From contig JAETSN010000001.1 of assembly GCA_021769625.1 (NCBI GenBank), positions 62,001 to 126,000 on the forward strand: DNA of 64,000 nucleotides, in the 5' to 3' direction. The notes beneath the pieces were generated by a model. The model did not search any database, was not told the origin of the DNA, and was given only the letters and a program-made list of their open reading frames with translations. Both the position numbers and the translations under genes were made by a program. This DNA comes from [Clostridium] symbiosum. GTDB lineage: Bacteria > Bacillota > Clostridia > Lachnospirales > Lachnospiraceae. This document shows positions 27,930-43,361 of the stretch, piece after piece (the first letter of the stretch is position 1; each line of letters starts with the position of its first letter).

Positions 27930-28355
27930 ATGGCAAAGAAAGTAGTAGGATATATTAAATTACAAATCCCTGCTGGTAAAGCTACACCAGCACCGCCGGT
28001 TGGTCCTGCACTGGGACAGCACGGCGTGAACATCGTTGAATTTACAAAACAGTTCAACGCGAGAACAGCGGATAAGGGCGACCTGATCATCCCTGTTGTC
28101 ATTACCGTTTATGCGGACAGAACATTCAGTTTCATTACGAAAACTCCGCCTGCAGCCGTACTGCTCAAGAAGGCGTGCAACATCAAGTCCGGTTCCGCAA
28201 CACCGAACAAGGCGAAGGTTGCAACGATCTCCAAAGCTAAGGTGCAGGAAATTGCAGAGATGAAAATGCCTGATTTAAATGCCGCAAGTCTGGAGGCCGC
28301 TATGAGCATGATCGCAGGTACAGCCAGAAGTATGGGCATCACAGTAGAAGATTAA
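27930..28355 (+). CDS. rplK: 50S ribosomal protein L11
   Basis: A 141-residue L11 with [26 protein letters not shown] and the C-terminal rRNA-binding domain ending [17 protein letters not shown]. It forms part of the GTPase-associated centre. TATAGGAGGTG precedes the start. rplA follows 13 bases after the stop. Confidence 0.97.
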   Translation: MAKKVVGYIKLQIPAGKATPAPPVGPALGQHGVNIVEFTKQFNARTADKGDLIIPVVITVYADRTFSFITKTPPAAVLLKKACNIKSGSATPNKAKVATISKAKVQEIAEMKMPDLNAASLEAAMSMIAGTARSMGITVED

Positions 28356-28368
28356 GGGGGGAACGACA

Positions 28369-29061
28369 ATGAAACATGGTAAGAAATATATGGAAGCAGC
28401 AAAGCTTGTTGACCGTGCCGTTCAGTATGACCCGACTGATGCAGTGGCTCTGGTAAAGAAAGCGGCAACAGCTAAATTTGACGAGACCGTTGAAGTACAC
28501 ATCAGAACAGGCTGTGACGGCCGTCATGCGGAACAGCAGGTACGTGGCGCGGTGGTACTGCCGAACGGAACGGGTAAGACCGTGAGGGTTCTCGTATTCG
28601 CGAAGGGTGATAAAGTGGCGGAAGCGGAAGCGGCAGGCGCTGATTATGTGGGCGGCGACGAGCTGATCCCGAAGATCCAGAACGAAGGATGGCTGGATTT
28701 CGACGTTGTAGTGGCAACTCCCGATATGATGGGCGTTGTGGGACGTCTCGGTAAGGTGCTCGGCCCGAAAGGACTTATGCCTAACCCGAAAGCCGGTACG
28801 GTGACTATGGATGTGACCAAGGCGATCAAAGATATCAAGGCAGGTAAGATCGAATACAGACTGGACAAGGCGAATATCATTCACTGTCCTGTAGGTAAGA
28901 TCTCCTTCTCCGAGCAGCAGCTGATGGAGAACTTTGACGCACTGATGGGCGCGATCCTGAAAGCGAGACCGAGCGCACTGAAAGGCCAGTATATCAGAAG
29001 CGTGACGCTGGCATCTACAATGGGCCCCGGTGTGAAGGTTTCTGTGGCAAAATTAGCATAA
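28369..29061 (+). CDS. rplA: 50S ribosomal protein L1
   Basis: A 230-residue L1 with [51 protein letters not shown] and [21 protein letters not shown]. It forms the L1 stalk and is usually the translational repressor of rplKA. Its stop is followed by a terminator, repeat copy 2 and a capA-like gene instead of the usual rplJ. Confidence 0.97.
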   Translation: MKHGKKYMEAAKLVDRAVQYDPTDAVALVKKAATAKFDETVEVHIRTGCDGRHAEQQVRGAVVLPNGTGKTVRVLVFAKGDKVAEAEAAGADYVGGDELIPKIQNEGWLDFDVVVATPDMMGVVGRLGKVLGPKGLMPNPKAGTVTMDVTKAIKDIKAGKIEYRLDKANIIHCPVGKISFSEQQLMENFDALMGAILKARPSALKGQYIRSVTLASTMGPGVKVSVAKLA

Positions 29062-29069
29062 CATGAAGA

Positions 29070-29096
29070 AGGGCGCGGCGATGGCTGCGCTCTTTT
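29070..29096 (+). terminator. Terminator after rplA
   Basis: A 10-bp stem between 29070-29079 (AGGGCGCGGC) and 29084-29093 (GCTGCGCTCT), with two G-T pairs, is followed by TTTT. It separates rplKA transcription from repeat copy 2 and the capA-like gene. Confidence 0.75.
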
Positions 29097-29110
29097 GAAG
29101 TTTTTGGAAC

Positions 29111-29280
29111 AAGTTATTGGAGGCGGACGTCGGGATGGAAATGAAATTCTCCGTCGCCACGCTCTCGCTCCGTAAAAAGCGTAGCGGTACTAGGCTCGAA
29201 AATACCTCGCCAAGTGCCGACGCTTTTTAAGGGGCTCCTTGAGAATTTCATTTCCATCCCGACTGATTGTGGCACCAACT
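29111..29280 (+). repeat. Palindromic variable-arm element, copy 2
   Basis: Perfect 23-bp arms at 29129-29151 and 29241-29263 enclose a core that is more diverged than in the other copies (CGGTACTAGGCTCG for CGGACACTAAGCTCG; CCTCGCCAAGTGCC). The inner stem is AAAAAGCG/CGCTTTTT. The left flank AAGTTATTGGAGGCGGACG and right flank CTGATTG...CAACT are preserved. It lies just beyond the rplA terminator and upstream of the capA-like gene. Confidence 0.88.
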
Positions 29281-29403
29281 GGATATATGGTTGCAGGCGT
29301 ATTGTGTGATAATATGTTTTGAGTTGGATTGGCTTATTATATGTTGGGTATATGTTTGGGAGTGGGAAATATTTTTGTAAGGATTTGGAATGTATGGTAT
29401 GAT
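29281..29403 (+). promoter_or_regulatory. G/T-rich, C-poor leader with promoter for the capA-like gene
   Basis: From 29281 to about 29430 the plus strand is almost free of C and rich in G and T. Within it TTGTAA (29375-29380), a 17-base spacer and TATGAT (29398-29403) form a fair promoter, placed 40 bases before the capA-like start. No other element is visible here. Confidence 0.55.
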
Positions 29404-29443
29404 GTTAGTAGCGATTGGTTGGACTTGATGGGGCTTTTTTGAC

Positions 29444-30766
29444 ATGGGGAAAAAGAAGAGTAAGAAGAAAAAGAATAGCGGGAGGAATTTCGGGCGGGCT
29501 TTTCTGGTGACGCTGTTTATTACTTTGTTTGCCGGAACTGCGGCGTTATTCCTTGTGATGTCTCTTGGAGCGGAGGGAGAGACGAATCCGGAGGCGGAGC
29601 GTGAGGAAATCTCGGAAATCGCGGAGGTTGAAAAGGAGGATATTCCGAAGAAGGCTGTCGGTAAGGATCCGGAACCCAGGAAGGCAGAGGTGACAGGAAT
29701 GTCAGAAATTTCGGGGGAGGAAAAAGTGCCCGGAGAGGAAGATGACGGCTTTGATGAGAGCGGCTGTATACGGAATGAGAACGGCAGGATCCTTGTGAAG
29801 AAGCAGGAGACTGGGAACGATGAGGCGATCCTGCTGTTTGCCGGGGATATCCTGTTTGATGACAGCTATACGGTGATGGTCACTATGCGGAAGAGGGGAA
29901 GCATCAGGGCATGCTTTTCGGAGGAGACGCTGCGGGAGATGGAAGAGGCGGATATCTTCATGCTGAATAATGAGTTCACCTACACGAACCGCGGGGAGCC
30001 GACGCCGGAGAAGGCATATACTTTCCGCGCAAAGCCGGAGAGCGCGGCGATGCTCCATGAACTCGGGGTGGATATCGTTTCCCTCGCCAACAATCATGCC
30101 TATGACTATGGCGAAATTTCCCTGCTGGATTCCCTTGCCACGCTGGAGGGGATCGATATGCCCTATGTCGGGGCGGGACGCAATCTTGCGGATGCGTCCG
30201 AGACCGTATATTTTCAGGCGGGAAATCAGAAGATCGCTTTCCTGTCCGGCACCCAGATCGAGAGGCTGACGCCTCCGGATACGAAGGGGGCGACGGAAAC
30301 CGCACCGGGAGTATTCCGCTGTCTGACGGAAAAAGAGATCTTTGACAAAATAGCGGAAGCCAAAGAGAACAGTGACTTCGTGGTGGTGTATATCCACTGG
30401 GGCACGGAAAAGACTGACCAGCTCGACTGGGCCCAGCCCGGCATGGCAAAATCGCTGGCACAGGCCGGCGCAGACCTGATCATCGGAGACCACCCCCATG
30501 TCCTGCAGCCGCTGGCGAACGTGGAGGGCGTTCCCACGATCTACTCCCTCGGCAACTACTGGTTCAACTCCAGCACCTTAAATACCTGCCTCGTGAAGGT
30601 AAAGGTGAAGGACGGCGAGATGCAGAGCTTCCAGTTCCTCCCCGCCAGACAGTCAAACTGCTACACACAGCTCCTCTCCGGCGCGGAGAAGGACGCTGTG
30701 CTGGAGTATATGCGCAGCATTTCCGGGACGGTCACGATCGATGCGGAGGGGTATGTGACTTTTTAA
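29444..30766 (+). CDS. CapA-family (poly-gamma-glutamate synthesis type) phosphoesterase-like protein
   Basis: A 440-residue protein with a Lys-rich N-terminus (KKKSKKKKNSG), one membrane anchor (about residues 18-42), an acidic linker, and a CapA domain from about residue 125: LLFAGDILFDDS, NNEFTYTNRG, DIVSLANNHAYDYG, VVYIHWGTEKTD, DLIIGDHPHVLQP, YSLGNYWF. These are the metal-binding motifs of the CapA/calcineurin-like family. It faces outside and may act on a cell-surface polymer; the substrate is unknown. It interrupts rplKA-rplJL. No good ribosome site is seen before its ATG. Confidence 0.85.
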   Translation: MGKKKSKKKKNSGRNFGRAFLVTLFITLFAGTAALFLVMSLGAEGETNPEAEREEISEIAEVEKEDIPKKAVGKDPEPRKAEVTGMSEISGEEKVPGEEDDGFDESGCIRNENGRILVKKQETGNDEAILLFAGDILFDDSYTVMVTMRKRGSIRACFSEETLREMEEADIFMLNNEFTYTNRGEPTPEKAYTFRAKPESAAMLHELGVDIVSLANNHAYDYGEISLLDSLATLEGIDMPYVGAGRNLADASETVYFQAGNQKIAFLSGTQIERLTPPDTKGATETAPGVFRCLTEKEIFDKIAEAKENSDFVVVYIHWGTEKTDQLDWAQPGMAKSLAQAGADLIIGDHPHVLQPLANVEGVPTIYSLGNYWFNSSTLNTCLVKVKVKDGEMQSFQFLPARQSNCYTQLLSGAEKDAVLEYMRSISGTVTIDAEGYVTF

Positions 30767-30774
30767 TTTTTTCC

Positions 30775-30803
30775 TTGACAATCCCTCCCGCATATGCTAC
30801 CCT
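30775..30803 (+). promoter_or_regulatory. Promoter of rplJL
   Basis: A perfect -35 TTGACA (30775-30780), a 17-base spacer and TACCCT (30798-30803) lie right after the capA-like stop and before the L10 leader, giving rplJL its own promoter despite the inserted gene. Confidence 0.75.
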
Positions 30804-30809
30804 GAAAAA

Positions 30810-30930
30810 GGTCCTTGGGACCGTGCCGAAGACAGCAGGTGCCGGAGAACCGGCATAAGGACAGCCGCCTGCCGAGGAAAAGTCATAATAATGAACTTTT
30901 GCCTTCCTGTCTTTGGAAGGCTTTTTTATT
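30810..30930 (+). ncRNA. Ribosomal protein L10 leader
   Basis: The 5' region has the hairpin GGTCCTTGGGACC followed by CCGAAGACAGCAGGTGCCGG, the hallmark of the L10 leader family in Firmicutes, and ends in a terminator-like hairpin (GCCTTCC 30901-30907 with GGAAGGC 30915-30921, then TTTTTT). The L10-L12 complex binds it to attenuate rplJL expression. The start is set by the promoter at 30775. Confidence 0.85.
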
Positions 30931-30959
30931 CGGCGTAAAATCTAAAAGGAGGTAGAAAA

Positions 30960-31499
30960 ATGGCAAAGGTTGAACTGAAAAAGCCTATCGTAGACGAGAT
31001 CGCCGCGACCATTAAAGACGCGCAGACTGTCGTACTGGTCGATTACCGCGGACTTACGGTTGAGCAGGATACGATGCTCAGAAAACAGCTTCGTGAAGCG
31101 GGCGTAGGCTACAAGGTTTATAAGAACACATTCATGAACTTTGCGTTTAAAGGAACCGACTGCGAAGGACTTACCAACCTGTTGGAAGGCCCCAGCGCTA
31201 TGGCTACCTGTGATACGGATGCTACAGCGGCAGCAAGAGTTCTGTGCAAATTTGCGAAGACAGTACCCGCACTCGAGATCAAGGGCGGTGTGGTAGAAGG
31301 TACTGTGTATGACGCAAAAGGGATTGAGCAGATTTCCAACATTCCTTCCAGAGAGGAACTGTTGTCCAGATTGCTTGGCAGCCTGCAGTCACCTGTCACG
31401 AACTTTGCCCGTGTTCTGAAACAGATCGCGGAGAAGGACGGGGAAGCAGCACCGGCAGAAGCGCCTGCGGAAGCAGCAGAAGCGCCTGCAGAGGCATAA
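30960..31499 (+). CDS. rplJ: 50S ribosomal protein L10
   Basis: A 179-residue L10: KKPIVDEIAATIKDAQTVVLVDYRGLTVEQ, KVYKNTFMNFA and GPSAMATCD. The C-terminal helix binds L12 and ends in an Ala/Glu-rich tail (about residues 161-179). AAAGGAGGTAG precedes the ATG; rplL follows 53 bases later. Confidence 0.96.
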   Translation: MAKVELKKPIVDEIAATIKDAQTVVLVDYRGLTVEQDTMLRKQLREAGVGYKVYKNTFMNFAFKGTDCEGLTNLLEGPSAMATCDTDATAAARVLCKFAKTVPALEIKGGVVEGTVYDAKGIEQISNIPSREELLSRLLGSLQSPVTNFARVLKQIAEKDGEAAPAEAPAEAAEAPAEA

Positions 31500-31552
31500 A
31501 CTGAAACCGAAACAGAATAAAACAATTATAAAGAAAATGGAGGAAAATAATC

Positions 31553-31927
31553 ATGGCAAAAATGTCCACACAGGAAATTATTGATATGATCAAGGAAATG
31601 TCAGTAATGGAAATAAATGAACTGGTAAAAGCATGTGAAGAGGAGTTCGGCGTATCTGCAGCGGCAGGCGTGGTAGTTGCAGCAGCGGCAGGCCCGGCAG
31701 AAGCGGCTGAGGAGAAGACAGAGTTCGACGTTGAGCTGACAGAGATCGGCGCAGAGAAGATCAAAGTGATCAAGGTTGTCCGTGAGGCAACCGGTCTTGG
31801 CCTGAAGGAAGCGAAGGAAGCAGTTGAGTCCGCTCCGAAGGTACTGAAGGAAGCAGTTTCCAAGGAAGAGGCTGAAGAGCTGAAGAAGAAACTGGAAGAA
31901 GTAGGAGCAAAGGTTACTCTGAAATAA
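31553..31927 (+). CDS. rplL: 50S ribosomal protein L7/L12
   Basis: A 124-residue L7/L12 with N-terminal dimerisation domain ([26 protein letters not shown]), an Ala-rich hinge and the C-terminal factor-binding domain ([31 protein letters not shown]). It recruits translational GTPases. A hairpin and a new promoter before rpoB follow. Confidence 0.97.
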   Translation: MAKMSTQEIIDMIKEMSVMEINELVKACEEEFGVSAAAGVVVAAAAGPAEAAEEKTEFDVELTEIGAEKIKVIKVVREATGLGLKEAKEAVESAPKVLKEAVSKEEAEELKKKLEEVGAKVTLK

Positions 31928-31944
31928 TCTCTACGAAAGATAAC

Positions 31945-31985
31945 GCCATCTGTCCGGCTGCGGGCAGGTGGCTTTCGCTATTTTA
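31945..31985 (+). terminator. Attenuator-like hairpin between rplL and rpoB
   Basis: GCCATCTG (31945-31952) pairs with CAGGTGGC (31965-31972, one G-T pair), followed by a broken T-rich stretch TTTCGCTATTTT. It may act as a partial terminator, lowering rpoBC relative to rplJL. Confidence 0.55.
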
Positions 31986-32007
31986 TAAAAAATTCTTATT
32001 TTTTTTC

Positions 32008-32037
32008 TTGACGGGCAAAATCAGTTTGTAGTATACT
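32008..32037 (+). promoter_or_regulatory. Promoter upstream of rpoB
   Basis: TTGACG (32008-32013), 18-base spacer, TATACT (32032-32037). It gives rpoBC a start independent of rplJL. Confidence 0.75.
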
Positions 32038-32125
32038 GGATAATGCACTATTGTGGTGAGGTATGCTTTTTCGTGCCCAAAATACCGTAAAATAGGCAAT
32101 AAAATAGAGAACGGGGTGAATGTTG

Positions 32126-35100
32126 ATGGAAAAAAACAGAATACGTCCGATGGCTTCCGGGAAACAGATACGTATGAGTTATCAAAGGCACAAAGAGGTT
32201 CTGGAAATGCCGAATCTGATCGAAGTCCAGAAAGATTCCTACCAGTGGTTTCTGGGCGAAGGTCTGAAGGAAGTCTTTGATGATATTTCTCCGATCACGG
32301 ATTACAGCGGGCAGCTCAGTCTGGAGTTTGTGGATTTCGAGCTATGTAAAGATGACGTTAAGTATTCTATTGAAAAATGCAAGGAGAGGGATGCAACCTA
32401 TGCAGCTCCCCTGAAGGTGAGAGTACGTCTTTACAATAAGGAAAAAGAAGAGATCAGCGAACATGAAATCTTCATGGGAGATCTTCCGCTGATGACGGAG
32501 ACGGGTACTTTTGTGATCAATGGTGCCGAGCGTGTTATCGTCAGCCAGCTCGTCCGTTCCCCCGGTATTTACTATGATATCACAAAAGCGAAATTTGGTA
32601 AAGAATTATATGCCTGCACGGTGATCCCGAACCGCGGCGCATGGCTGGAATATGAGACCGATGCAAACGATGTGTTCTATGTTCGTGTCGACAGGACAAG
32701 GAAGGTGCCGATCACGGCGCTGATCCGTGCCCTCGGCGTGGGTACGAACGAAGAGATCATCGAACTTTTCGGTGATGAGCCGAAGATCCAGGCAAGTATC
32801 GCGAAGGACCCTTCCACAAATTATCAGGAGGGTCTGTTAGAGCTGTACAAAAAAATCCGTCCCGGCGAACCTTTGAGCGTGGACAGCGCGTCCAGCCTGA
32901 TCAACGGTATGTTCTTCGACTCAAGACGTTACGATCTGGCGAAGGTGGGCAGATATAAATTTAACAAAAAACTGATGCTGAAAAACAGGATTCGGGGCCG
33001 CGTGCTGGCGGAGGATGCCGTGGATATGCAGACCGGTGAGATCATTGCCGCTGCCGGAACGGAAGTGACGGCGGAATTGGCTGATGCGATCCAGAACGCG
33101 GCGATCCCGGCGGTATGGATCGTGATGCCGGAAAAGAATGTCAAAGTATTGTCCAATATGATGGTGGATCTGAAAAATTATGTGGATTGCGATCCGAAAG
33201 AACTGGGCGTAAAGGAACTGGTATACTATCCGGTTCTGGCACAGATTCTGGAAGAGTATGCGGGCGATGAGGACGCGGTCAGGGAAGCGATCCGGAAAAA
33301 TGTCCATGAACTTGTGCCCAAGCATATCACAAAGGAAGATATCCTTGCGTCCATCAACTACAATATGCATCTGGAATACGGGATCGGCAACTCCGATGAT
33401 ATCGACCATCTCGGGAACCGCCGTATCAGAGCCGTTGGCGAACTGCTGCAGAACCAGTACCGTATCGGCCTTTCCAGACTGGAGAGGGTCGTGCGCGAGA
33501 GGATGACGACTCATGATGCGGAGAATCTCTCCCCGCAGGCGCTGATCAATATCAAACCGGTGCAGGCGGCGGTGAAGGAGTTCTTCGGCTCCTCCCAGCT
33601 TTCCCAGTTTATGGATCAGACAAACCCGCTCGGTGAATTGACCCATAAAAGACGTTTATCCGCGCTCGGCCCCGGCGGACTTTCCAGAGACCGCGCCGGA
33701 TTCGAGGTGCGTGACGTACATTATACACATTACGGACGTATGTGTCCGATAGAGACGCCGGAGGGACCGAACATCGGTCTGATCAACTCTCTGGCATGTT
33801 ATGCGAGGATCAATGAGTACGGATTTGTGGAGGCACCCTACCGCAAGATCGACAAGAGTGACCCGCTGAATCCGAAGGTGACGGATGAGATCGTCTATAT
33901 GACGGCGGATGAAGAGGATAACTACTATGTGGCACAGGCCTCTGCGGCGCTGGATGATGACGGATATTTCATAGGAAAGAGCGTTTCCGGCCGTTATATG
34001 GAGGAGACGAAAGACTATCCGAAGAGGCTGATGGACTACATGGACGTATCCCCGAAGATGGTATTCTCCGTGGCGACCGCGCTGATCCCGTTTTTGCAGA
34101 ACGATGACGCGCACCGTGCGCTGATGGGCTCCAACATGCAGCGTCAGGCAGTGCCGCTTCTGTTCCCGGAGGCGCCTGCCGTGGGTACAGGTATGGAGCA
34201 GAAGGCAGCGGTGGACTCCGGTGTCTGTGTGGTGGCGAGAAAGAGCGGTACGATCACTTATGTCTCCTCGAGGATCATCAAGATGGTCTGCGATGACGGG
34301 GAACCGGATGAGTATCATCTGACAAAGTTTGTGAGAAGCAACCAGTCCAACTGTTATAACCAGAAGCCTATCGTGAAAAAGGGTGACCATGTAAGTGCGG
34401 GTGAGGTGATCGCGGACGGTCCTTCCACTGCGCAGGGCGAGCTGGCGTTGGGTGAAAATCCGCTGATCGGCTTTATGACCTGGGAAGGATACAACTACGA
34501 GGATGCCGTTCTGATCAGTGAGAGACTGGTGAGGGAGGATGTGTATACTTCTATCCATATCGAGGAATATGAGGCGGAAGCCCGTGATACAAAGCTGGGT
34601 GCGGAGTGCATTACAAAGGATGTGCCCGGCGTCGGCGACGATGCGCTGAAAGATCTGGACAGCAACGGTATCATCCGTATCGGTGCGGAGGTTCGTGCCG
34701 GCGATATTCTGGTCGGCAAGGTGACGCCGAAAGGTGAGACGGAACTGACGGCGGAGGAGAGGCTGCTGCGCGCGATCTTCGGCGAGAAGGCGAGGGAAGT
34801 GAGGGATACCTCCCTGAAGGTGCCTCACGGCGAATATGGTATCGTTATCGACGCGAAAGTATTCACAAGAGAGAACGGTGACGAGCTTTCTCCCGGTGTG
34901 AATATGGCGGTGCGCATCTATATCGCGCAGAAGAGAAAGATTTCCGTGGGTGATAAGATGGCAGGACGCCACGGCAACAAGGGTGTTGTTTCCCGTGTGC
35001 TGCCAGTGGAGGATATGCCCTATCTGCCAAACGGCCGTCCGCTGGATATCGTGTTGAATCCGTTGGGCGTTCCTTCCCGTATGAACGTGGGACAGGTACT

Positions 35101-35992
35101 GGAGATCCATCTGTCTCTGGCGGCAAAGGTGCTCGGCTTTAATGTGGCGACACCGGTGTTCGACGGGGCGAAGGAGATTGATATAGAAGATACTCTGGAG
35201 ATGGCAAATGATTATGTCAACACAGAGTGGGAAGAATTTGAGGCAAAGTATAAAGATGTCGTGCTGCCGGAAGTCATGCAGTATCTCTATGATCACAGAG
35301 ATCACAGGGCTCTCTGGAAAGGGGTTCCGATCACCAAGGACGGCAAGGTAAGGCTTCGGGACGGCAGAAGCGGGGAATATTTCGATGCGCCTGTCACGAT
35401 AGGCCATATGCATTACCTGAAACTGCACCATCTGGTGGACGATAAGATCCATGCCCGTTCCACGGGACCGTATTCCCTTGTGACACAGCAGCCTCTGGGC
35501 GGCAAGGCACAGTTCGGCGGCCAGAGGTTCGGTGAGATGGAAGTGTGGGCGCTGGAAGCTTACGGCGCATCTTATACGCTGCAGGAAATACTGACTGTGA
35601 AGTCCGATGATGTGGTGGGCCGTGTGAAGACCTACGAAGCGATCATCAAAGGAGAGAATATACCGGAGCCGGGTATTCCTGAATCCTTCAAGGTATTATT
35701 GAAAGAGCTGCAGTCCCTGGGACTGGATATCCGTGTGCTGCGAGAGGACAATACCGAGGTTGAAGTGATGGAATCCGTTGATTACGGTGATACGGATTAT
35801 CATTATGAGATGGAAGACAACAAGAACTACAGCCAGGAAGGGGAGTCTTTTGACGGGTATCAGACACAGGAATTTACGCAGGACGGCGAACTTCAGAGCA
35901 TAGAGGATGAGATAGATACGGATGAAGATGATTACTATGACGGTGATGAAGAGTATGTCGAGGATGCGGAGTACGAAGATTCTACCAACTAG
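32126..35992 (+). CDS. rpoB: RNA polymerase beta subunit
   Basis: About 1288 residues with normal beta-subunit motifs, including the rifampicin pocket [21 protein letters not shown] and [10 protein letters not shown] with no known resistance change visible, [13 protein letters not shown], and the C-terminal [24 protein letters not shown]. After the usual end an acidic tail of ~65 residues rich in Asp, Glu and Tyr follows (about 35775-35990). I prefer ATG 32126, about 9 bases after GGGG; ATG 32120 would add two residues. Confidence 0.97.
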   Translation: MEKNRIRPMASGKQIRMSYQRHKEVLEMPNLIEVQKDSYQWFLGEGLKEVFDDISPITDYSGQLSLEFVDFELCKDDVKYSIEKCKERDATYAAPLKVRVRLYNKEKEEISEHEIFMGDLPLMTETGTFVINGAERVIVSQLVRSPGIYYDITKAKFGKELYACTVIPNRGAWLEYETDANDVFYVRVDRTRKVPITALIRALGVGTNEEIIELFGDEPKIQASIAKDPSTNYQEGLLELYKKIRPGEPLSVDSASSLINGMFFDSRRYDLAKVGRYKFNKKLMLKNRIRGRVLAEDAVDMQTGEIIAAAGTEVTAELADAIQNAAIPAVWIVMPEKNVKVLSNMMVDLKNYVDCDPKELGVKELVYYPVLAQILEEYAGDEDAVREAIRKNVHELVPKHITKEDILASINYNMHLEYGIGNSDDIDHLGNRRIRAVGELLQNQYRIGLSRLERVVRERMTTHDAENLSPQALINIKPVQAAVKEFFGSSQLSQFMDQTNPLGELTHKRRLSALGPGGLSRDRAGFEVRDVHYTHYGRMCPIETPEGPNIGLINSLACYARINEYGFVEAPYRKIDKSDPLNPKVTDEIVYMTADEEDNYYVAQASAALDDDGYFIGKSVSGRYMEETKDYPKRLMDYMDVSPKMVFSVATALIPFLQNDDAHRALMGSNMQRQAVPLLFPEAPAVGTGMEQKAAVDSGVCVVARKSGTITYVSSRIIKMVCDDGEPDEYHLTKFVRSNQSNCYNQKPIVKKGDHVSAGEVIADGPSTAQGELALGENPLIGFMTWEGYNYEDAVLISERLVREDVYTSIHIEEYEAEARDTKLGAECITKDVPGVGDDALKDLDSNGIIRIGAEVRAGDILVGKVTPKGETELTAEERLLRAIFGEKAREVRDTSLKVPHGEYGIVIDAKVFTRENGDELSPGVNMAVRIYIAQKRKISVGDKMAGRHGNKGVVSRVLPVEDMPYLPNGRPLDIVLNPLGVPSRMNVGQVLEIHLSLAAKVLGFNVATPVFDGAKEIDIEDTLEMANDYVNTEWEEFEAKYKDVVLPEVMQYLYDHRDHRALWKGVPITKDGKVRLRDGRSGEYFDAPVTIGHMHYLKLHHLVDDKIHARSTGPYSLVTQQPLGGKAQFGGQRFGEMEVWALEAYGASYTLQEILTVKSDDVVGRVKTYEAIIKGENIPEPGIPESFKVLLKELQSLGLDIRVLREDNTEVEVMESVDYGDTDYHYEMEDNKNYSQEGESFDGYQTQEFTQDGELQSIEDEIDTDEDDYYDGDEEYVEDAEYEDSTN

Positions 35993-36030
35993 CAGCAAAC
36001 AATACTTTCACATGAAAAATGGAGGGAATC

Positions 36031-39810
<3,780 letters not shown>

Positions 39811-39828
39811 AGAAAATAAAATTTTTTG

Positions 39829-39857
39829 TTGACAGAGCGTCATGAAGTTATTATACT
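39829..39857 (+). promoter_or_regulatory. Promoter of the str operon
   Basis: TTGACA (39829-39834), exactly 17 bases, TATACT (39852-39857): a near-perfect strong promoter before rpsL. Confidence 0.88.
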
Positions 39858-39931
39858 GTAAGTTGCTGTGTAAAAGCTGCTGTTTGAGTTCCTGTTCGGT
39901 TAAGATAGGCTACAGGCGGCCGGCAGCTTAC
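39858..39931 (+). promoter_or_regulatory. Structured leader of rpsL
   Basis: GTAAGTTGCTG (39858-39868) pairs over 11 positions, with two G-U pairs, with CGGCAGCTTAC (39921-39931), closing a 52-base loop with a further CCTG/CAGG stem. It begins close to the expected transcription start and suggests leader-level control of the str operon. Confidence 0.45.
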
Positions 39932-39971
39932 AGTTTAACTTATAAACTATACTTTAAGGAGGTGAAACAGA

Positions 39972-40391
39972 ATGCCAACATTTAACCAGTTAGTGAGAAA
40001 GGGACGTCAGACAGTTTCCAAGAAGTCCACGGCACCTGCACTGCAGAAAGGCTACAACTCTTTGCACAAAAAGGTGACGGATGTATCCGCTCCTCAGAAG
40101 AGAGGCGTGTGCACGGCTGTGAAAACTGCAACCCCGAAAAAGCCTAACTCAGCTCTTAGAAAAATTGCCAGAGTTCGTCTTTCCAACGGTATGGAGGTTA
40201 CATCCTACATTCCCGGCGAAGGCCACAATCTGCAGGAGCACAGTGTTGTACTGATCCGTGGCGGCAGGGTAAAAGACTTACCCGGTACAAGATACCACAT
40301 CATCAGAGGAACACTCGATACAGCAGGTGTTGCAAACAGAAGACAGGCACGTTCTAAGTATGGCGCTAAGAGGCCGAAAGCAGGAAAGTAA
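39972..40391 (+). CDS. rpsL: 30S ribosomal protein S12
   Basis: A 139-residue S12: [70 protein letters not shown]. The two Lys sites tied to streptomycin resistance are unaltered. AAGGAGGTG precedes the ATG. It opens rpsL-rpsG-fusA. Confidence 0.97.
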   Translation: MPTFNQLVRKGRQTVSKKSTAPALQKGYNSLHKKVTDVSAPQKRGVCTAVKTATPKKPNSALRKIARVRLSNGMEVTSYIPGEGHNLQEHSVVLIRGGRVKDLPGTRYHIIRGTLDTAGVANRRQARSKYGAKRPKAGK

Positions 40392-40450
40392 ATTTGTTTA
40401 CCTTAGGGATCACGACGAAGCTAAGTATAGTGTTGGAATTCTGTGTTAAC

Positions 40451-41092
<642 letters not shown>

Positions 41093-41123
41093 GGCTGTCA
41101 TTTGGATTTAGGAGGAAGAAACT

Positions 41124-43241
41124 TTGGCTGGAAGAGAATATCCGTTAGAGAGAACCAGGAATATAGGTATCATGGCGCATATCGATGCGGGTAAGACTAC
41201 ATTGACAGAACGTATCTTATACTATACTGGTGTAAATTATAAGATCGGTGATACTCATGAAGGTACTGCGACGATGGACTGGATGGAGCAGGAACAGGAG
41301 AGAGGTATCACAATCACATCAGCCGCTACAACATGTCACTGGACTTTGGAAGAGTTTACCAAGGTGAAACCGGGTGCGTTAGAGCATCGTATCAATATCA
41401 TTGATACGCCGGGACACGTTGACTTTACAGTTGAGGTTGAGCGTTCCCTGCGTGTGCTGGATGGCGCTGTCGGCGTATTCTGTGCAAAAGGCGGCGTGGA
41501 ACCTCAGTCTGAAAACGTATGGCGCCAGGCTGATACCTACAATGTCCCCAGAATGGCATTCATCAATAAGATGGATATTCTGGGAGCGGACTTCTATGGC
41601 GCCGTGGAGCAGATCAGAAACAGACTTGGCAAAAATGCGATCTGTCTGCAGCTGCCCATCGGTAAAGAAGACGAATTTAAGGGAATCATCGATCTGTTTG
41701 AGATGAAGGCATATATCTATAATGATGATAAGGGCGACGACATCACGGTCACAGATGACCTTGGCGATATGCAGGAAGACGCAGAACTTTACCGCTCCGA
41801 ACTCATCGAAAAGATATCCGAGCTGGATGATGATCTGATGGAGATGTACCTGGAAGGGGAAGAGCCTTCCGTAGAACAGATGAAAGCGGCGTTACGACTG
41901 GCTACCTGTGAGTGCAGGGCGGTTCCGGTATGCTGCGGCTCCGCTTACAGAAACAAGGGCGTACAGAAGCTGATCGATGCTGTGATCGAGTATATGCCAG
42001 CTCCCACAGACATCCCTGCTATCAAGGGTGTCGATCTGGAGGGCAATGAGGTCGAGAGACGCGCATCCGACGAGGAGCCTTTCTCTGCGCTTGCATTTAA
42101 GATCATGGCGGATCCTTTCGTAGGAAAACTGGCGTTCTTCAGAGTATATTCCGGTACGCTGAATGCCGGATCTTATGTACTGAATGCCACAAAAGATAAA
42201 AAAGAGCGTGTGGGACGAATTCTGCAGATGCACGCAAACAAGAGGGCAGAGCTGGATAAAGTTTATTCCGGTGATATTGCGGCGGCAGTCGGGTTTAAAC
42301 TGACGACAACGGGCGATACTATTTGTGATGAGCAGCATCCGGTCATTCTGGAATCCATGGAATTCCCCGAGCCCGTTATCGAGCTGGCTATCGAGCCCAA
42401 GACAAAGGCAGGCCAGGGCAAGATGGGCGAGGCTCTTGCAAAACTGGCGGAGGAAGATCCCACATTCCGCGCACACACAAATCCTGAGACAGGACAGACC
42501 ATCATCGCAGGTATGGGCGAGCTCCATCTGGAGATTATTGTGGACCGTCTGCTGCGTGAATTCAAGGTGGAGGCTAATGTGGGCGCACCGCAGGTTTCTT
42601 ACAAGGAGACCTTTACCAAACCGGTGGATCAGGAATACAAATACGCAAAACAGTCCGGCGGACGTGGTCAGTATGGTCACTGTAAGGTGAAATTCGAGCC
42701 CATGGATCCGAACGGCGAAGAGACGTTCAAATTCGAGTCCAGCGTTGTCGGCGGCGCGATCCCGAAAGAGTATATCCCTGCTGTCGGCGAAGGTATCGAA
42801 GAGGCGGCTAAGGCAGGTATTCTGGGCGGGTTCCCGGTACTGGGTGTGAGCGCAAACGTATATGACGGTTCCTACCATGAGGTGGACTCTTCTGAAATGG
42901 CATTCCATATTGCCGGTTCCATGGCATTCAAGGAAGCTATGAAGAAAGGAAATCCTGTATTGCTTGAGCCGATCATGAAGGTGGAAGTGACTATGCCTGA
43001 AGAGTATATGGGCGATGTCATCGGCGACATCAACTCCCGCCGCGGACGGATCGAAGGTATGGACGACTTAGGCGGCGGCAAGATCGTACACGGTTATGTA
43101 CCGCTTGCCGAGATGTTTGGCTACGCCACAGATCTGCGTAGCAAGACACAGGGGCGGGGCAACTATTCCATGTTCTTTGAAAAGTACGAGCAGGTACCGA
43201 AGAGCGTACAGGAGAAAGTGCTTGCCACAAAGACAAAATAA
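41124..43241 (+). CDS. fusA: Elongation factor G
   Basis: A 705-residue EF-G: G1 [15 protein letters not shown]2 [12 protein letters not shown]3 DTPGHVDF, G4 NKMD, and domain IV/V motifs ([25 protein letters not shown]). It drives translocation. The start is TTG behind AGGAGGAAGAAAC. Confidence 0.97.
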   Translation: MAGREYPLERTRNIGIMAHIDAGKTTLTERILYYTGVNYKIGDTHEGTATMDWMEQEQERGITITSAATTCHWTLEEFTKVKPGALEHRINIIDTPGHVDFTVEVERSLRVLDGAVGVFCAKGGVEPQSENVWRQADTYNVPRMAFINKMDILGADFYGAVEQIRNRLGKNAICLQLPIGKEDEFKGIIDLFEMKAYIYNDDKGDDITVTDDLGDMQEDAELYRSELIEKISELDDDLMEMYLEGEEPSVEQMKAALRLATCECRAVPVCCGSAYRNKGVQKLIDAVIEYMPAPTDIPAIKGVDLEGNEVERRASDEEPFSALAFKIMADPFVGKLAFFRVYSGTLNAGSYVLNATKDKKERVGRILQMHANKRAELDKVYSGDIAAAVGFKLTTTGDTICDEQHPVILESMEFPEPVIELAIEPKTKAGQGKMGEALAKLAEEDPTFRAHTNPETGQTIIAGMGELHLEIIVDRLLREFKVEANVGAPQVSYKETFTKPVDQEYKYAKQSGGRGQYGHCKVKFEPMDPNGEETFKFESSVVGGAIPKEYIPAVGEGIEEAAKAGILGGFPVLGVSANVYDGSYHEVDSSEMAFHIAGSMAFKEAMKKGNPVLLEPIMKVEVTMPEEYMGDVIGDINSRRGRIEGMDDLGGGKIVHGYVPLAEMFGYATDLRSKTQGRGNYSMFFEKYEQVPKSVQEKVLATKTK

Positions 43242-43253
43242 TTAGAAAAACTC

Positions 43254-43281
43254 TTGAAAATATCAATAGTTTTGATATAAT
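43254..43281 (+). promoter_or_regulatory. Promoter upstream of tuf
   Basis: TTGAAA (43254-43259), 16-base spacer, TATAAT (43276-43281), directly after fusA, giving tuf its own transcription start. Confidence 0.78.
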
Positions 43282-43361
43282 CAGAAATAGCTGATTGTAT
43301 AGTTTTGGAAAAAAACATCAATTTTGGAACAAGGTAACAAAAATAAGGAGGACTTTAGAAA

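Noticed and set aside
33656-35452. A 598-codon open frame on the minus strand inside rpoB
   Set aside because: It is the antisense shadow of a highly conserved gene, has no ribosome site and gives no recognisable domain.
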